Shown here one piece after another: positions 1 through 11,900 of a stretch of 64,000 nt of DNA. The notes below the pieces were generated by a model, which was given only the letters and a program-made list of their open reading frames with translations, searched no databases and was not told where the DNA came from. Position numbers and translations under genes: made by a program. Source of the stretch: Adineta ricciae (taxonomy: Eukaryota; Rotifera; Eurotatoria; Adinetida; Adinetidae); NCBI GenBank assembly GCA_905250025.1, contig CAJNOJ010000135.1, positions 124,001 through 188,000 of the forward strand, read 5' to 3'. Every line of letters starts with the position of its first letter. The first letter of the stretch is position 1.

Positions 1-3000
1 GCCCGTCATTTGACAGGAACATCGAATGTGTATTCTGATTACGGCGCACCGGAATATATCGCACCGGAAATCATTCATCGTTATCCAGTATCTCTCACAA
101 CGGACATGTGGAACATGTATGTGATTTGTCATTTAGTATTTACTTATGTTGAATTGTCATTTTTAGTGGTATTTTAACGTATTTGTTGTTGGGTGGTCAA
201 ACGCCGTTTATTGGTGCAAATGATTTTGATACTTTACAAAATATTCGTCAAGGAAGATGGACATTTGGTGATCGATTTACGAATATCTCACCAGATGCGA
301 AGGACTTTATCACACGTTTGTTGAATCCTGATCAACAGAATCGTTTAACAGCGGAACAAGCATTAAATCATCCATGGTTGAAATATGCACTGCAACAAAT
401 TGATAAAGTTCCAATTTCATCTGATCGACTACAAGGATCGTACTCTCGACAACTTTTTGATGTGAGTTTATTTTAAACTTTGTTCTTTTTACAAGATTTG
501 GTGATTTTAGCGTGAATATCGTCGTACTTCTTCGCGACCTTTACCAACAATTAGCGAAATTGCTTCAATGCGAGGTGATTTGGGTGGTTATGGCGATGAT
601 AGAGAACGAACTTACGATGATCGTCATATTCGAACACGGGCACGACGTACATCCCGAGGTAAATTGAAAACTTTATCTTACACTAATTCAATTTATTTGA
701 TTGTAGATATTTCATTTGATGATCATGATCACGAAATTCATCGTCGTCCATCGATAATCGAAGATGAAAATCTCACACCTGGCTCGTACCTTCTTCCAAT
801 CTATGATGTCGATTTTGCCATTCGTATGCGTGGTTATCGTCGATCAAGTTATCAAAATCGTTACACATCGTCCGAATATCTCTACGCACCACCTGTTGCT
901 CCTCCTGAACGTCTTCTCGCACGTGATACAGTCAAAGAACGTCTTCATGTCGATGCGCAAGGACGACGAGTACGGGGTTGTTCAGCCGTACCACATAGTG
1001 GCTGTTCAGCATCGCGAGAATTAAGTGTTCAACCAGGCGGTACACGAGGAATTTCAGCAACACCGTCCTTCTATGCGCCGTATGGACGAACAAGTGAATC
1101 ACCTGCACATGGCTATGGATTGTCGGCGAGATACGGAAGTACATCGCGGTTATCACCATTTCCAGGTGGTACGGCACGTGCGCCAAGTATTCCAAGAGAA
1201 TTTCAAGCACAGGGCTTTACAGAAGATCAACGGGCATCACGAGGCGAAGGTAAATCTAGTAGAAAAGAAGAAAATTGGTTTAGATGAAAGAGTTGCTTTG
1301 TAGGTTTTGCTGCGGTGTTCAAAGAAAAACTAGTTGATACATCATTTTTGGTTGGTGGCACAGTTATTTTACGATGTAAAGCACAAGGCAATCCATTTCC
1401 ACGTATTTTTTGGTATCGAAATGATGAATTCATCATCGAAGACGATCATATTCAATTTGCTCAAGGCGAAGATGGTCTTTGTACATTAACAATCACCCAC
1501 TGTAAAGCAAGTGACATCGGTATTTACCGTTGCGTGGCACGAAATCTGTATGGTGATGCATCATGCAAAGCAAGATTATTAATCGGAGGTAAAGAGCAAT
1601 TTTTTCTTCTAATTCGATCATTGTTAACGAATCGTTTTCATTTTAAAGATGTTCCTGATCGACCACAACGTCCAATTGTAATTGATGTTTCATCTAGTCA
1701 AGCTTATCTTGTTTGGAGTTCACCATTGTATGACGGTAATAACGACATCAATGGTTTCCGTGTTGATTACAAAGCACGTGAAGATCTTAAATGGACACAA
1801 TCAACATTTACCATTGAAGAATCTGCATTGATCCATGGATTGAAACCATCGACGTTTTATCGTTTTCGTGTGTCTTGTATTAATCGTGTGGGTATCTCAG
1901 CGTACTCCTGGGCATCGGAAGAAACTCGAACACTGGATGAAAATGCGGAAAATAATCGATTATTAACGAAAATTGATCGACAATCAGCTTATCGTTTACT
2001 TGAACATCAACATCGACTGGATGAGAAAACTTCAGTGCCAATTACTCATGTTTTACAAGATTACGATAAACAGAGTCAAATGAAAACTTTGGGAGAAAAA
2101 ACTGTTCTTAAACGTGATCAAAATCCTTGGGATTTGTACAAATTAATCGATGAATTGAGCAGTTACGGACGTACATGTGTCATTCGTTGTTCCGAACGTG
2201 CAACAGACAGTGTTCGTATCGTCAAAATCATCGATAAACAAGACAATGAAACTGATGAATTCAACTTACTAAATCTTATCTCTCACGAACATATCATCAC
2301 AATGTTAGATGCCTTCTTATGGAAACATTCGTTTATCTTAGTCACAAATGATTATATGGAGTTATGTGATTGGATTTGTTTAAGACATAAGTATAACGAA
2401 GAATTAATTATGAAGATTTTAAGACAAATTCTCGATGCAATCCACTATTTACACTTTCATGGAATTGTTCATTTGAATATTAATCCATCGAGTGTTGTCA
2501 ATGAGAATCGATTAGCTGTTCATATCAAATTAACAGATTTCAGTTGTGCACAACAAATTGCCACTATTGATGGACATAATATCAATAAGAATCAAGTTCA
2601 ACCAAATAAAGAATATGCCGCACCAGAAGTTCTCAATGGCGAATCGTGTGGAGTGCAAGCAGATGTTTGGAGTATTGGAGTATTAACAGCGACACTGTAA
2701 GAAGGACTTTGTTTGAGAGAAATTCTGATAACTCTTGAATTTTGTTTAGTCTAAGTGGATTCTCGCCGTTTGTTGGCGAAAATGTCGAAGATACTATTCA
2801 AAATGTGAACTTTGTTCGATGGGATACTTATGAATTCTATGATGATGTGACACAAGAAGCAGTCATTTTTGTTCAACAATGCTTAAAGAAATCACCAAAG
2901 TAAGATTTTGCGTTTTTCGTTCGAAAATTTCTATTTTTCGACTTTTGTAGAAATCGTTTGACAATTCCGGCATGTATTGAACACAAATGGCTATCCCTGG

Positions 3001-3140
3001 CAAGCGTCGCGACAAATCGTCGTGAGAACGCCATATTTTTAACTGAAAAACTTCGAAGATTTGCAAGTGATTTCCGACAACGATGTCGTAGCCAAACCGA
3101 AATTCAACGTGAAACTATTGTTGAAATATCTAAACGATAA
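1..3140 (+). CDS. UNC-89/obscurin-like giant muscle kinase, C-terminal part (5' end outside window)
   Basis: The spliced reading frame runs in order through the C-lobe of a first kinase domain (1-460, joined across a short intron near 109-168), a Ser/Arg/Tyr/Pro-rich linker (511-1250), an Ig domain (about 1315-1590, with Cys pair and YRC motif), an FN3 domain (about 1650-1940), and a second kinase domain (about 2100-3050) with a short basic tail. This order (kinase, linker, Ig, FN3, kinase) is the C-terminal layout known for nematode UNC-89 and animal obscurins, M-line proteins of striated muscle. In kinase 2 the HRD-type catalytic loop reads HLNINPSS, so the catalytic Asp is Asn, and DFG reads DFS, while the VAIK-type Lys seems kept (RIVKII). 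I therefore expect kinase 2 to be a pseudokinase. Introns are near 2700-2748 and 2900-2950. The stop is at 3138-3140. The N-terminal bulk lies upstream of the window. Confidence 0.88.
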
Positions 3141-3811
3141 TTGACTTCGAAACCACGAATTTCTTTGTCTCTCGCTCTTTTTTTTTCTCTTTTTTATTAC
3201 CCATGAACATCTTGACTTATTTCATCTCGATCAAGTCTTAATTCTTCTTTTATTCGTTCCGGACGAAATCGACGATAAACGAAGAAAAAAAAAGAAGAAG
3301 GGAAAACATGAAGATTGACGAACCACGGATGGATTTTCTTCTCTTTTTTTGCCGAACGAACTTCGACGATTCGCTTTTGGACGAAATTTACAAAAGGCGA
3401 ACGAACTTGTCGAGATGATTAAGAAAGAAATATTTATCTAGGATCATTTCTTTACTCCAAGAGTCTTTTTTCTTGTCAATGAAGAATGCTTTGGCTTTGT
3501 GTTGTGTCCTTTCTTTATTTTATTCATTTTTTTTTTGTTTTCTCATGTGCTTGGCGTTTTCGTTTCATTGAAATATAAGAAATTCGAGCGATGGCATAGC
3601 TTCTTACTGAAACTTTTCACTTCGTCTACACATCGAAAGAACCAATGAATACGATCGAACGAGAGAAATCATCAGTGACGCACTCTATCGAAAAGAAAAG
3701 AAAGAAGAAAAAAAACACAAGAGAACGAGTAATAGGAGTGCATTGATGAGAGAAATTTTGTCGTTCTGTTCTTTGCATTGCTCTGGTAGAACTCAAGAAA
3801 AAAAGAAGCTT
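3141..3811. other. 3' UTR / intergenic, no gene seen
   Basis: This is T-rich and purine-rich sequence after the UNC-89-like stop with no supported coding exon. It probably holds the 3' UTR of that gene. Antisense reading frames that overlap the adjacent tRNA are artefacts. Confidence 0.6.
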
Positions 3812-3890
3812 GACAGTAGTGGGATTCGAACCCACGCCACAAGTGACCAGTACCTGAAACTGGCGCCTTAGACCGCTCGGCCATACTGTC
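3812..3890 (-). tRNA. tRNA-Leu (anticodon CAG)
   Basis: The minus strand gives a 79-nt intronless type II tRNA. The 7-bp acceptor stem pairs GACAGTA with TACTGTC, the anticodon stem is CCAGT/ACTGG with loop TTCAGGT (anticodon CAG at 3856-3854), and the T arm is GTGGG-TTCGAAT-CCCAC, giving the typical internal promoter B box. The variable region is 11 nt, short for tRNA-Leu but of the long-arm type. The 3' CCA is not encoded, as expected in eukaryotes. It reads CUG codons. Confidence 0.95.
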
Positions 3891-4710
3891 TCTGTAGCTC
3901 AATCGAAAGATATTTCTAGAAGACAATTACCAATTTCACACAATGATACTCTTTAGATTCGATCTACTATTTTCTTCATCAATTTTGCATGGAAAATGTT
4001 GAAAACGATTGACAACAGTGTTAGAAATACTTGAATGTTGATCGAATCGAATTTGAAGAGTATTCACATCTGATTCTTAGAAATCGATTCGAACGTCAGT
4101 CGACAGATGTGAATGATGATCGTTTTCGAACTGGAAATTGGGAGTAAAAAAATAAATAATTCATTCGTGTTGACAAAAATATCCAATTCATTCAAATCAA
4201 TTCAACGTTTTTTCTCATCTCACTCAAAAACAGATGTTTTTTTCACTGTAGAATGCAAAATCCACTAGGTTATTCTTATCATTGAAAACAAATCTTTTTG
4301 AAGATAACTCAAGTGGTTAAATAACAAAGGGGGATGTACTCTGACATGTCATCGGAGATGCTTACGTCAGCGAGTATATGAAGGAGTAACACAAAATCAC
4401 ATTTGACAAATGAAGTCGAAAAACTAAACAAAGTTGAATCACGTTCGATCGATTTGTATTATCATCGTTCGTGTTCATGAGTTAACAAGATACGAAATGA
4501 GTTAGTTATTTATAGGAACGAAACAAGGTTCGTCATTTCGTCCTTTCTTTCTTTCTTTCTATTCTTGAGCATTGTACTTGTCAAGATTCTTTTCTTTTCA
4601 TGTAACTTTATCACGCATTGACGATATGGTGAATAAAAGATGTGTTTTATTCTCAACCTTTTCGAATTTTCTTACGTTTATAAGCAGAGAAAAACGTTTG
4701 TGACTCGATA
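3891..4710. other. Intergenic with a long imperfect inverted repeat
   Basis: No coding exon is supported. Two nested inverted arms are visible: 3999-4010 pairs with 4118-4130 (shared core GAAAACGAT), and 4062-4072 pairs perfectly over 11 bp with 4104-4114 (ATTCACATCTG). Together they would fold a stem across about 130 bp. This could be chance, a small mobile-element remnant or a regulatory hairpin. Confidence 0.4.
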
Positions 4711-4716
4711 TATAAA
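4711..4716 (+). promoter_or_regulatory. Candidate TATA box of the SLC22-like gene
   Basis: TATAAA lies 56 bp before the ATG at 4767, which would place transcription start near 4741 with a short 5' UTR. Position and sequence support it; no start site is known. Confidence 0.45.
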
Positions 4717-4766
4717 TGCGCTGATACCCTTGGATATTCATTTTCGTTCTAATTTGATCATTTGAT

Positions 4767-7073
4767 ATGCAGTTTGACGAATTTTATGAAACTATCGGTG
4801 TTTTTGGTCCTTATCAAAAGATAAAGTACTTTCTCATATGTTTTACAAATATGCTTCCACCAGTGATGGTTTATGCGTGGACATTTATAGCAGCAACACC
4901 ATCGTTTCATTGCCATACACCATTAGATGATCTATCTGCATTGAATCTTCCCAATCGATTATCGAGTCAATATATTCCAACGGTTGAACAATGTTTACAG
5001 TATCAAAAAGGTGTTTCTTTAAAAGAATGTCAACGATGTTTTCAAGTTGTACAGAATAGGACTAGTTATGACTTGATTCCATGTCGAAAATTTGTCTTCG
5101 ATCGTACATTTTATCAATCAACACTTGTTGAAGACGTAAATGACTCATTGAATGAATCGACTTGCCACTTTATTCTTCTATTTCAGTGGTTAATGGTGTG
5201 TGATCGTGTATCATTGAGAAGTACAGTTCAAATTGTGTTCTTTCTCGGTTATATGGTGGGTTCGTTGTTATTCGGAATACTTTCAGATAAGTAAGTTTCG
5301 TTCTGTTTTTATTGTGATAACACCTGTATTGTGATTGGTTGAAGGTATGGAAGACGACCGATTATGGGTGTGTCATTTTTAGTTATGTTTCTTGCTGGAC
5401 TTATATGTGCATTAGCTCCGGAAGAGTTTATTGGACAAAATACAAGTTATCCTTTCTTTGCTATCGGACGATTCTTTCTTGCTTGTGCTACGCGTGGTAT
5501 TTCACTAACTGGTTTTGTTATGGGTAAACTGTTTCATAGGATGATTTGTTTTCTTACCTTTGTTTGATTGCTTTAGGTTCGGAACTTGGTACGTTGATTG
5601 TCAAATAGGTATTTCGAAAGACAAATGTTTTGATTCATAGGTGGACCTAAACAACGTTTATTTTCCGGTATTGTTATTAAATATTTCTTCGTATTTGGTC
5701 AATTGTTACTTTTGACTTTGGCATTAACGATTCGAACATGGCGAACACTGAATGCTGTGTTAGCTGTTGTTCCTGTACCATTTATTTTCTTTTATTTGTT
5801 CGTTTATTTGTGAGAAAAGTGATGATGTTAGAAGAATCTTTGCTTCTGTTTAGTATTTTACCTGAAAGTCCACGTTGGTTGATTTCAAACCAACGTTATG
5901 ACGAAGCCGAAGTTCTTCTTCATCGAATAGCAGAAAAGAATCGAACTCATTTCGATCCAATCGTTTATAAACAATTTGTCAATGAGGACAAAAAAGTAAA
6001 TCAATAGAAGAGAAAAGTTCTTGAATGTCTTTTTCTGATTTAGAGAGTCTCAGCAGCGAAAAATCAAAACCATGGATTCAAAGCAATACTTCGTTCGAAA
6101 GTAATGACAATTATCGCAATTAATATGTCATATCAATGGTAAGACAAATGAGCATTTGCCTTCGGGTAGAAAATTCATTCGTTTCAGGTTTGTACAAAAT
6201 CTTGTTTTCTATGGAATTTCACAAAACACAGGTATATCGGCGGAGAACGCGGCAGCACAATATTGACTTTTAGGAGTTTCATAGGTGCATGGTTGAAGAA
6301 TCCATACATTTCATTCGGCATCAGTGCTTTGGTTGAATTCGCTGCCTATTTTGTTGTTCAGCTCGTTCTCGATCGATTGGGTCGTAAATTACCTTACTGT
6401 TTATTTGTAATCGCTCTCGCACTCGTCACTTTACTAGTCTTACCAATTCAAATCTTTTTACCTAAAGATAGTCAAGGTATTGAAAAGCATTCTTTGAAAA
6501 TAAATACTATTTATTGAATATTTCTTTTCAAGTTCAATATATTTCGATGTTTATAGTCAATATTGCATTAAAATTTTTCGCGTCCGGTTCTTATGTTATT
6601 ATTTATATCTACGCTAATGAAACATTTCCAACACAAGGTCGAAATACTGGTATGGGTGTCTGTTCGATGATAGCACGTATTGGTGCAATTATAGGAACAT
6701 ATTCGAATGATCATTTAGTACGTCAATCAAACGATTTTAGTGTTTTGAATTAAACGATCGTTTTAGACACGAGCATGGCAACATTCACCGATGGTTGTGT
6801 ATGGAATTACATCGGTATTTGCGATGCTTTTGGCAACGATATTTCCTGAAACATTAGATAAACCATTACCTCAATCAATTGGCGATGTTGAACAAATGGG
6901 ATTGGCTTGGTAAAGATTTTGTTTGATGAGATATTGAAGATGAAGAAAGTGAATTTTGTTGTAGTTCAATTGGCCGAACGAGAAAACATCGACATCGACT
7001 GACGAATGGTGTTAAGGAAGTTCATGAAGATATTTCGTCGGGAAAATATTTGAAAGACGATACTGACTTTTAA
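4767..7073 (+). CDS. SLC22-type organic ion transporter (MFS)
   Basis: Eleven exons join in phase to 597 codons: 4767-5290, 5345-5523, 5577-5588, 5641-5809, 5854-5995, 6044-6138, 6188-6231, 6285-6476, 6533-6717, 6767-6909 and 6965-7073. The product has the SLC22 plan: a first helix, a large Cys-rich extracellular loop with N-glycosylation sites (about residues 35-150), the MFS loop motif DKYGRRP after helix 2, the PESPRWL motif before the central cytoplasmic loop, VLDRLGRK between later helices, and NETFPTQGRNTG near helix 10. Family members move organic cations, anions or carnitine across the plasma membrane; the substrate here cannot be read. Its length is usual for the family. Exon 3 is only 12 nt long. 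An AATAAA lies 47 bp after the stop. Confidence 0.9.
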
Positions 7074-7119
7074 AGAAATTTCTCCGAACGATTTTTTCTG
7101 AAAAATATGAATAGAATTC

Positions 7120-7125
7120 AATAAA
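7120..7125 (+). other. Candidate polyadenylation signal of the SLC22-like gene
   Basis: AATAAA lies 47 bp downstream of the transporter stop codon, a usual distance for compact invertebrate 3' UTRs. Confidence 0.45.
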
Positions 7126-7132
7126 TTAGTCG

Positions 7133-7466
7133 ATGTATATGTCGTAGTACAGATCAAAATTCTTTCAACTGCATGAAATTCTCTTTTGATGAATATAAAA
7201 TATTCTGCTCATCAATTTCCATTAAATTAAAATATTGAACTTATGACTAATGTTCTAATGTAAAATACTTTCTTCATTATGTCAAAATAGATTTAAACAT
7301 TTTCTTGTTCAAGTTACTATTTAAACGGCCGAAATAAAGATCGATATACTTGGAATTTAATCTTCTAGTTTTATCATGCATAGACATTTTACCTTAAAAA
7401 ATTTTAGTCTATCCTAGTTCGATTTCAAACTGAACTGGATTTTGATCTGTACTACGATACATGTGT
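7133..7466. repeat. Inverted-repeat element (MITE-like)
   Basis: The 19-bp word ATTTTGATCTGTACTACGA occurs at 7439-7457 and, reversed, at 7142-7160. Weaker matching (ATGTAT-like) continues outward, and the arms are 278 bp apart. There is no coding potential between them. This looks like a small non-autonomous inverted-repeat element or a large hairpin. Target-site duplications are not clear. Confidence 0.4.
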
Positions 7467-7928
7467 ATTGATTTGATACAAAAAAATCGAAGACTTGTGA
7501 AAATAAAGATTCATGAATGAAATAGTTTTCGTCAATAACAACTTGCAAAATGCATTGGTTTTCGACGAAAACAACAAAAATCTATTTTTTCCTCTCGACA
7601 GCGAGTACTTTTTTTAATCACCTCGATATCAATCTTTCTCCGCATAACCGCCGTTCTGTCTCAAACGAAAACCTATACAACGTAAAGAACATTGGTATAT
7701 CCCAAGCTATTAAAAACATTAAAAATAACATGGATTGTCGGCGACAAACTTTGCTAAAGCTGGTAACAGAGATGAAGCTTACACAGGCCTTTAGAAGTAT
7801 TTGTTGGAGATAGGGACGTTGTAATTGGAAAGAAAAATAATTGACTCAGTTGGAAATTTTTGTCTGCAAGCAAAGCTAGTTGGAATGACTTGCTTTTTAT
7901 CATTCCCCGAAAACAATCAGTCTATTAC

Positions 7929-7934
7929 TATAAA
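7929..7934 (+). promoter_or_regulatory. Candidate TATA box for the small gene
   Basis: TATAAA lies about 200 bp upstream of the candidate 63-aa frame at 8127. The sequence between would be a 5' UTR carrying one short intron (about 8060-8111). Confidence 0.35.
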
Positions 7935-8126
7935 TACAAGCGGATTGCTTGATATACTTATCACAAATCTCATCCAGAGGTTTCAATTACACTGATAGTG
8001 TCTTACACGATCAAGGAATTGATCATATCGTCTTTCTACGACCTGCAACCAGAGAAAAAGGTACGATAGATGATCTGATCTGATATCTAAAATTGATTTG
8101 ATGTATTTTAGAATATTTGATTCAAT

Positions 8127-8426
8127 ATGAGCGTAAGTTTAGCAGATTTTGTTTTGGATAATAATCTGTTCGATTTGTTTTATATAGAATAACGGTAGCG
8201 ATTGGCCTACTGGTCAAATGGAAACACCGGTTGACAAAAAGGTAGATCCACCATCAAAGCGTTCGGTGAGTTTTGAACTTCTTTCATCGTCTTATTCGTT
8301 TTCATACGATTTTTTCAGTTCAATTTTTGTCATAATCATTCAACATCCAGTTTCAATCGGAATCCATTGACAAAATCATTCATATACGACTTAATGAACA
8401 ACGATTTCAGCCATCGATTCATCTGA
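8127..8426 (+). CDS. Candidate small protein, 63 aa, three exons, unknown function
   Basis: ATG at 8127 (MS) is followed at once by a donor. Exon 2 (8188-8265) and exon 3 (8319-8426) join in phase 0 across introns of 55 and 53 bp, the local intron size, giving 63 residues rich in Asn, Ser and Pro, with no signal peptide or membrane segment. An in-frame TGA just upstream of the ATG supports the start. A further 5' UTR intron (8060-8111), an upstream TATA and AATAAA at 8798 fit an expressed unit. I do not recognise the product, and a non-coding transcript is possible. Confidence 0.4.
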
Positions 8427-8993
8427 ATGAACATTACTGAAGAGTTTCTTCACTACATTCTTTCATACAAACTATCTTTTGTGAATAATTGTACATTATT
8501 TCACTTGTATTATACACAAGAAATGCTTTTCTTCTCGCTTATTGATCTCGACACTTTATTCAATAAATCGAATTCTCTACTCACGAAAGAAATTCAACTA
8601 AAAACCGATCTATAAACCACTCCGACAGAATTCATACAAAGTCTAGACTCCATTTATATACATTTACACTCGACATTAATACGGATAATACTTGATTGGC
8701 TTCTCTAACTTGATTCATTGTGAAAACATTTGTATTGTACGATGAAGTCGTACGTGAATGATTATTTTATATTGAGAGGAATGTTGGAAATGTGCTGAAT
8801 AAATTGCGAAAAGAATTTCATCAGTTTTGTTTTGTGAAAAGACCTTCGATGAAAACAAATGACGCACAACTGATACAAATAATGAAAATTAACGATTCAG
8901 TGAGTTGATTAACATATAAGAAATATTTCAATCTGTCACACATTTTTTCCCTTCACTTTTGTTTCGATCGTTACAAGAGAAACGAACTGAAAC
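8427..8993. other. 3' UTR of the small gene and promoter region of the cadherin gene
   Basis: AATAAA at 8798-8803 could end the upstream transcript. TATAAG at 8915-8920 lies 74 bp before the cadherin ATG. No coding exon is supported between them. Confidence 0.4.
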
Positions 8994-11900
8994 ATGATGA
9001 TTCTTTTCCGTGTATTTGTCTACATTCTTCTAATTAACTATTTGTCATCAATTCAAATTGAACAAACCTTAACACGATTCAAAGTACTTTGTTTCCATAC
9101 AATCTATTCGATATTTCTTCATTTTCATCCAAGGTTCGTGAAAATTCTCCGAACGATACTGTCGTTGGGGTCATTCCGACATATTTCTGTACTGATCGAA
9201 TAATTTTACTCGATAATGCAAATGGTCGATTTCGTATAAATGCAAATGGCGAAATTCTTGTAAGTAAATTTATTTTGTTAAACTAGAGAGTCTAAAGATA
9301 TAATAAGAAGAACGTAAGAATAATAATAAGAAGAATTTGGACGGAATTCGTTTTATGTATATATCTTTTCTCTTCATTTCTAAGTATCAAAACAAAAGAA
9401 AACAAAAAAAAACATGAAATCGTCAATATCTATTGCGCATTTGAACATTTCACCGTATTGATCGAAAGCCACATCCGCATATCTCGTCCAATTGTATCCA
9501 TCCACCGGATATTAGCTTTGATTTTTTCAATAGATGAAAGAAAAGCACGTTCAGCTATTGAGAAATCTTTGGTATCTTTCATAAATTTTTCAATAATCTT
9601 CAATTCATGTTCGGTATTTACATTTTGAAGTACACTTTCAACGATATTTGACAGAGTAAAACTCATTCCTCCTAGTTTTGCTACTAATTCCGACCAACGT
9701 TGACTGACGAATTGCCAAGTTAAATTTTGTCCACCTGGTTGAGCACTAATACGTCCGATGAATGTCGACGAGTCTTGTAAACGTATATAATCGTTTTTCA
9801 GTGTTTCATATAGTAAATGTTCGAGAAGAGTAAAATCTCTTGTACAAGCCAATGCTGAACCAAATCGATTCTTTTCGACTTGGTCGTTTGTTTGTTTGTA
9901 TCGATTTTCGATGAATTTGTAATCTTCAACTGTCCCGTTTTTGATTCCTTGACAATAAACAATCGTTCGGAAATCTGGATTTATCGAATAACCTGTCGGA
10001 TTCGCGCGCCATCTACGATATTGTAAAATCGCTTCGTCTATACACGGTTGATAATCATTTGCACACAAATCGTTGATAACAATCGATCGTAATTGACGAG
10101 ATAAATAATCCGATGTGTTTTCTCCGATTGTCCAACCGAGAATTTGATAAACAGGCTCTTCGACAGTACGAATATATTGTTGTAATTGTTTGTATTCCAA
10201 ACTATTTTCATCTTGTCCGAACATCGTTATTGGATATTGAATACTTGTTGAAAACGCTGAAAATGGGATGAAATTCAATTCCTGACAAAGATATGTCGAT
10301 AATTCTAATGGAATTGTTACATTGATATCTCGTGAACGTGCTAAACTAAATGCATCATCGATTAATTGTGCACGAGAAACAACAGGAAATTGTTCGTGAT
10401 TTCGTTTTAAACCAGTAATAATCAAATTCCAATTGTGATTGTCATAATTAACACGATAGAAGCCGAATTCGTTGATGTTGAATATAATCCATTGATCTGC
10501 TGGACCGATATCTGTCAATTGATCAGTCCGATTCGGTGGTAACCATTGAATTGATGATAATTTTGAATTGATCAAATAATCATAGGGAATATACCATTGA
10601 TATTCCAATGGTTTGAATGGATTGACATAATTCGAGATTTGATTTTCACCATTCGGATCCAGAACAAATCGTTTTTGTGTTAAAATTAACGAATTCGTCT
10701 CATAGTTTCGTTTGACCATAAGAACAGGATAACCTTCTTGCAAAGTCCATGTATCCATGATTTGTTTAATTGTATAACCCGAGAGTTTCGATGGATTTGT
10801 CACATTTGTTAAGAATGACCATAATTCATCTTGAACTGCATTGCTGTACTTGAAATTGTCTAAATAGTTACTGATCCCGTGGAAAAATGTTGTTTCGTTT
10901 AGGACTGTGTAGATCATGCGAAGAATTGAACCACCTTTATCGTCTATATGAGAAGAAAAAACAAGTTATAAGGAAGAGAAAAGTTGAGAGATCAGTTACA
11001 AGAGATCGTATCAAAGATGGAATTGATTTCATCTGGATGAGTGACGTCAATACTAATCGGATGACTTGTAAAAAGGCTGTCCATAACAAGTACACGTTGA
11101 ACCGTTGCTATTTAGAAAATCAATAAGAGGTTTACAAGAGTTTTTCGTCATGTTTTTACCTGTAACAACAACACTCAACGCTTGAAATTCAGGATTTGCA
11201 TTATTAAGACCGAGAATTTCCACCCATGATGCAAAGCCCTCGTTTAACCTAAAGAAAATAGTCTCAAGGGTGAATTTTCTTGAAAAGGTGTTCATTTACC
11301 AAATGTCATTCCACCATTTCGGTGTAACAATATTTCCAAACCATTGATGTGCAACTTCATGTGACACAACTTGTCCCACTCGAAGTTTATTCGCTAAATT
11401 TCCTGTTTCATTATTGTAAAGCAACGCTGTTTCACGATAAGTGATCATTCCCCAATTTTCCATTGCACCTAAACATTCTCTCAAACATTTTTTTTTATCT
11501 TTTTCATCTTCAAAACTTACCCGCTGAAAAATCCGGTATGGCAAAATGATCGCATTTACTCAATGGATACGGGACATTGTACGATTGTTCGAAATAAGTG
11601 ATCACGTGTGTCCCGACCTCCAAAGCAAAATCTCCTTCGCCTTTGTTCATTGCTTCTGGCCGTCCGCAGACACTGACCCGAATGTTATTGGCAGAGAAAT
11701 TTGAGATACATTCAAAATCAGTGAGGACAAATGCGACGAGATACGTGGACATCGGCGGAGTTTGTTCAAAACGTGCAATTAATCGACCATTAGGAAGAAC
11801 GTCCGGTTGATTCTTGTTCAACATTTGACCGTTTGATCGAACGACAGTAAAACTTGCATCGTAAGTTATCGAAATAGTGAAATTTGCTTTGAATAAAGGC

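Noticed and set aside
3672..3926. Antisense frame with the start MAERSKAPVSGTG
   Set aside because: It is the translation of the tRNA-Leu gene itself; this peptide is a familiar artefact of tRNA loci.
7550..7813. 87-codon plus-strand frame
   Set aside because: No family resemblance, no clear promoter or splice context, and it precedes the TATA box of the small gene.
11598..11810. Plus-strand frame inside aminopeptidase unit 3
   Set aside because: Shadow of the conserved antisense exon 11521-11938.
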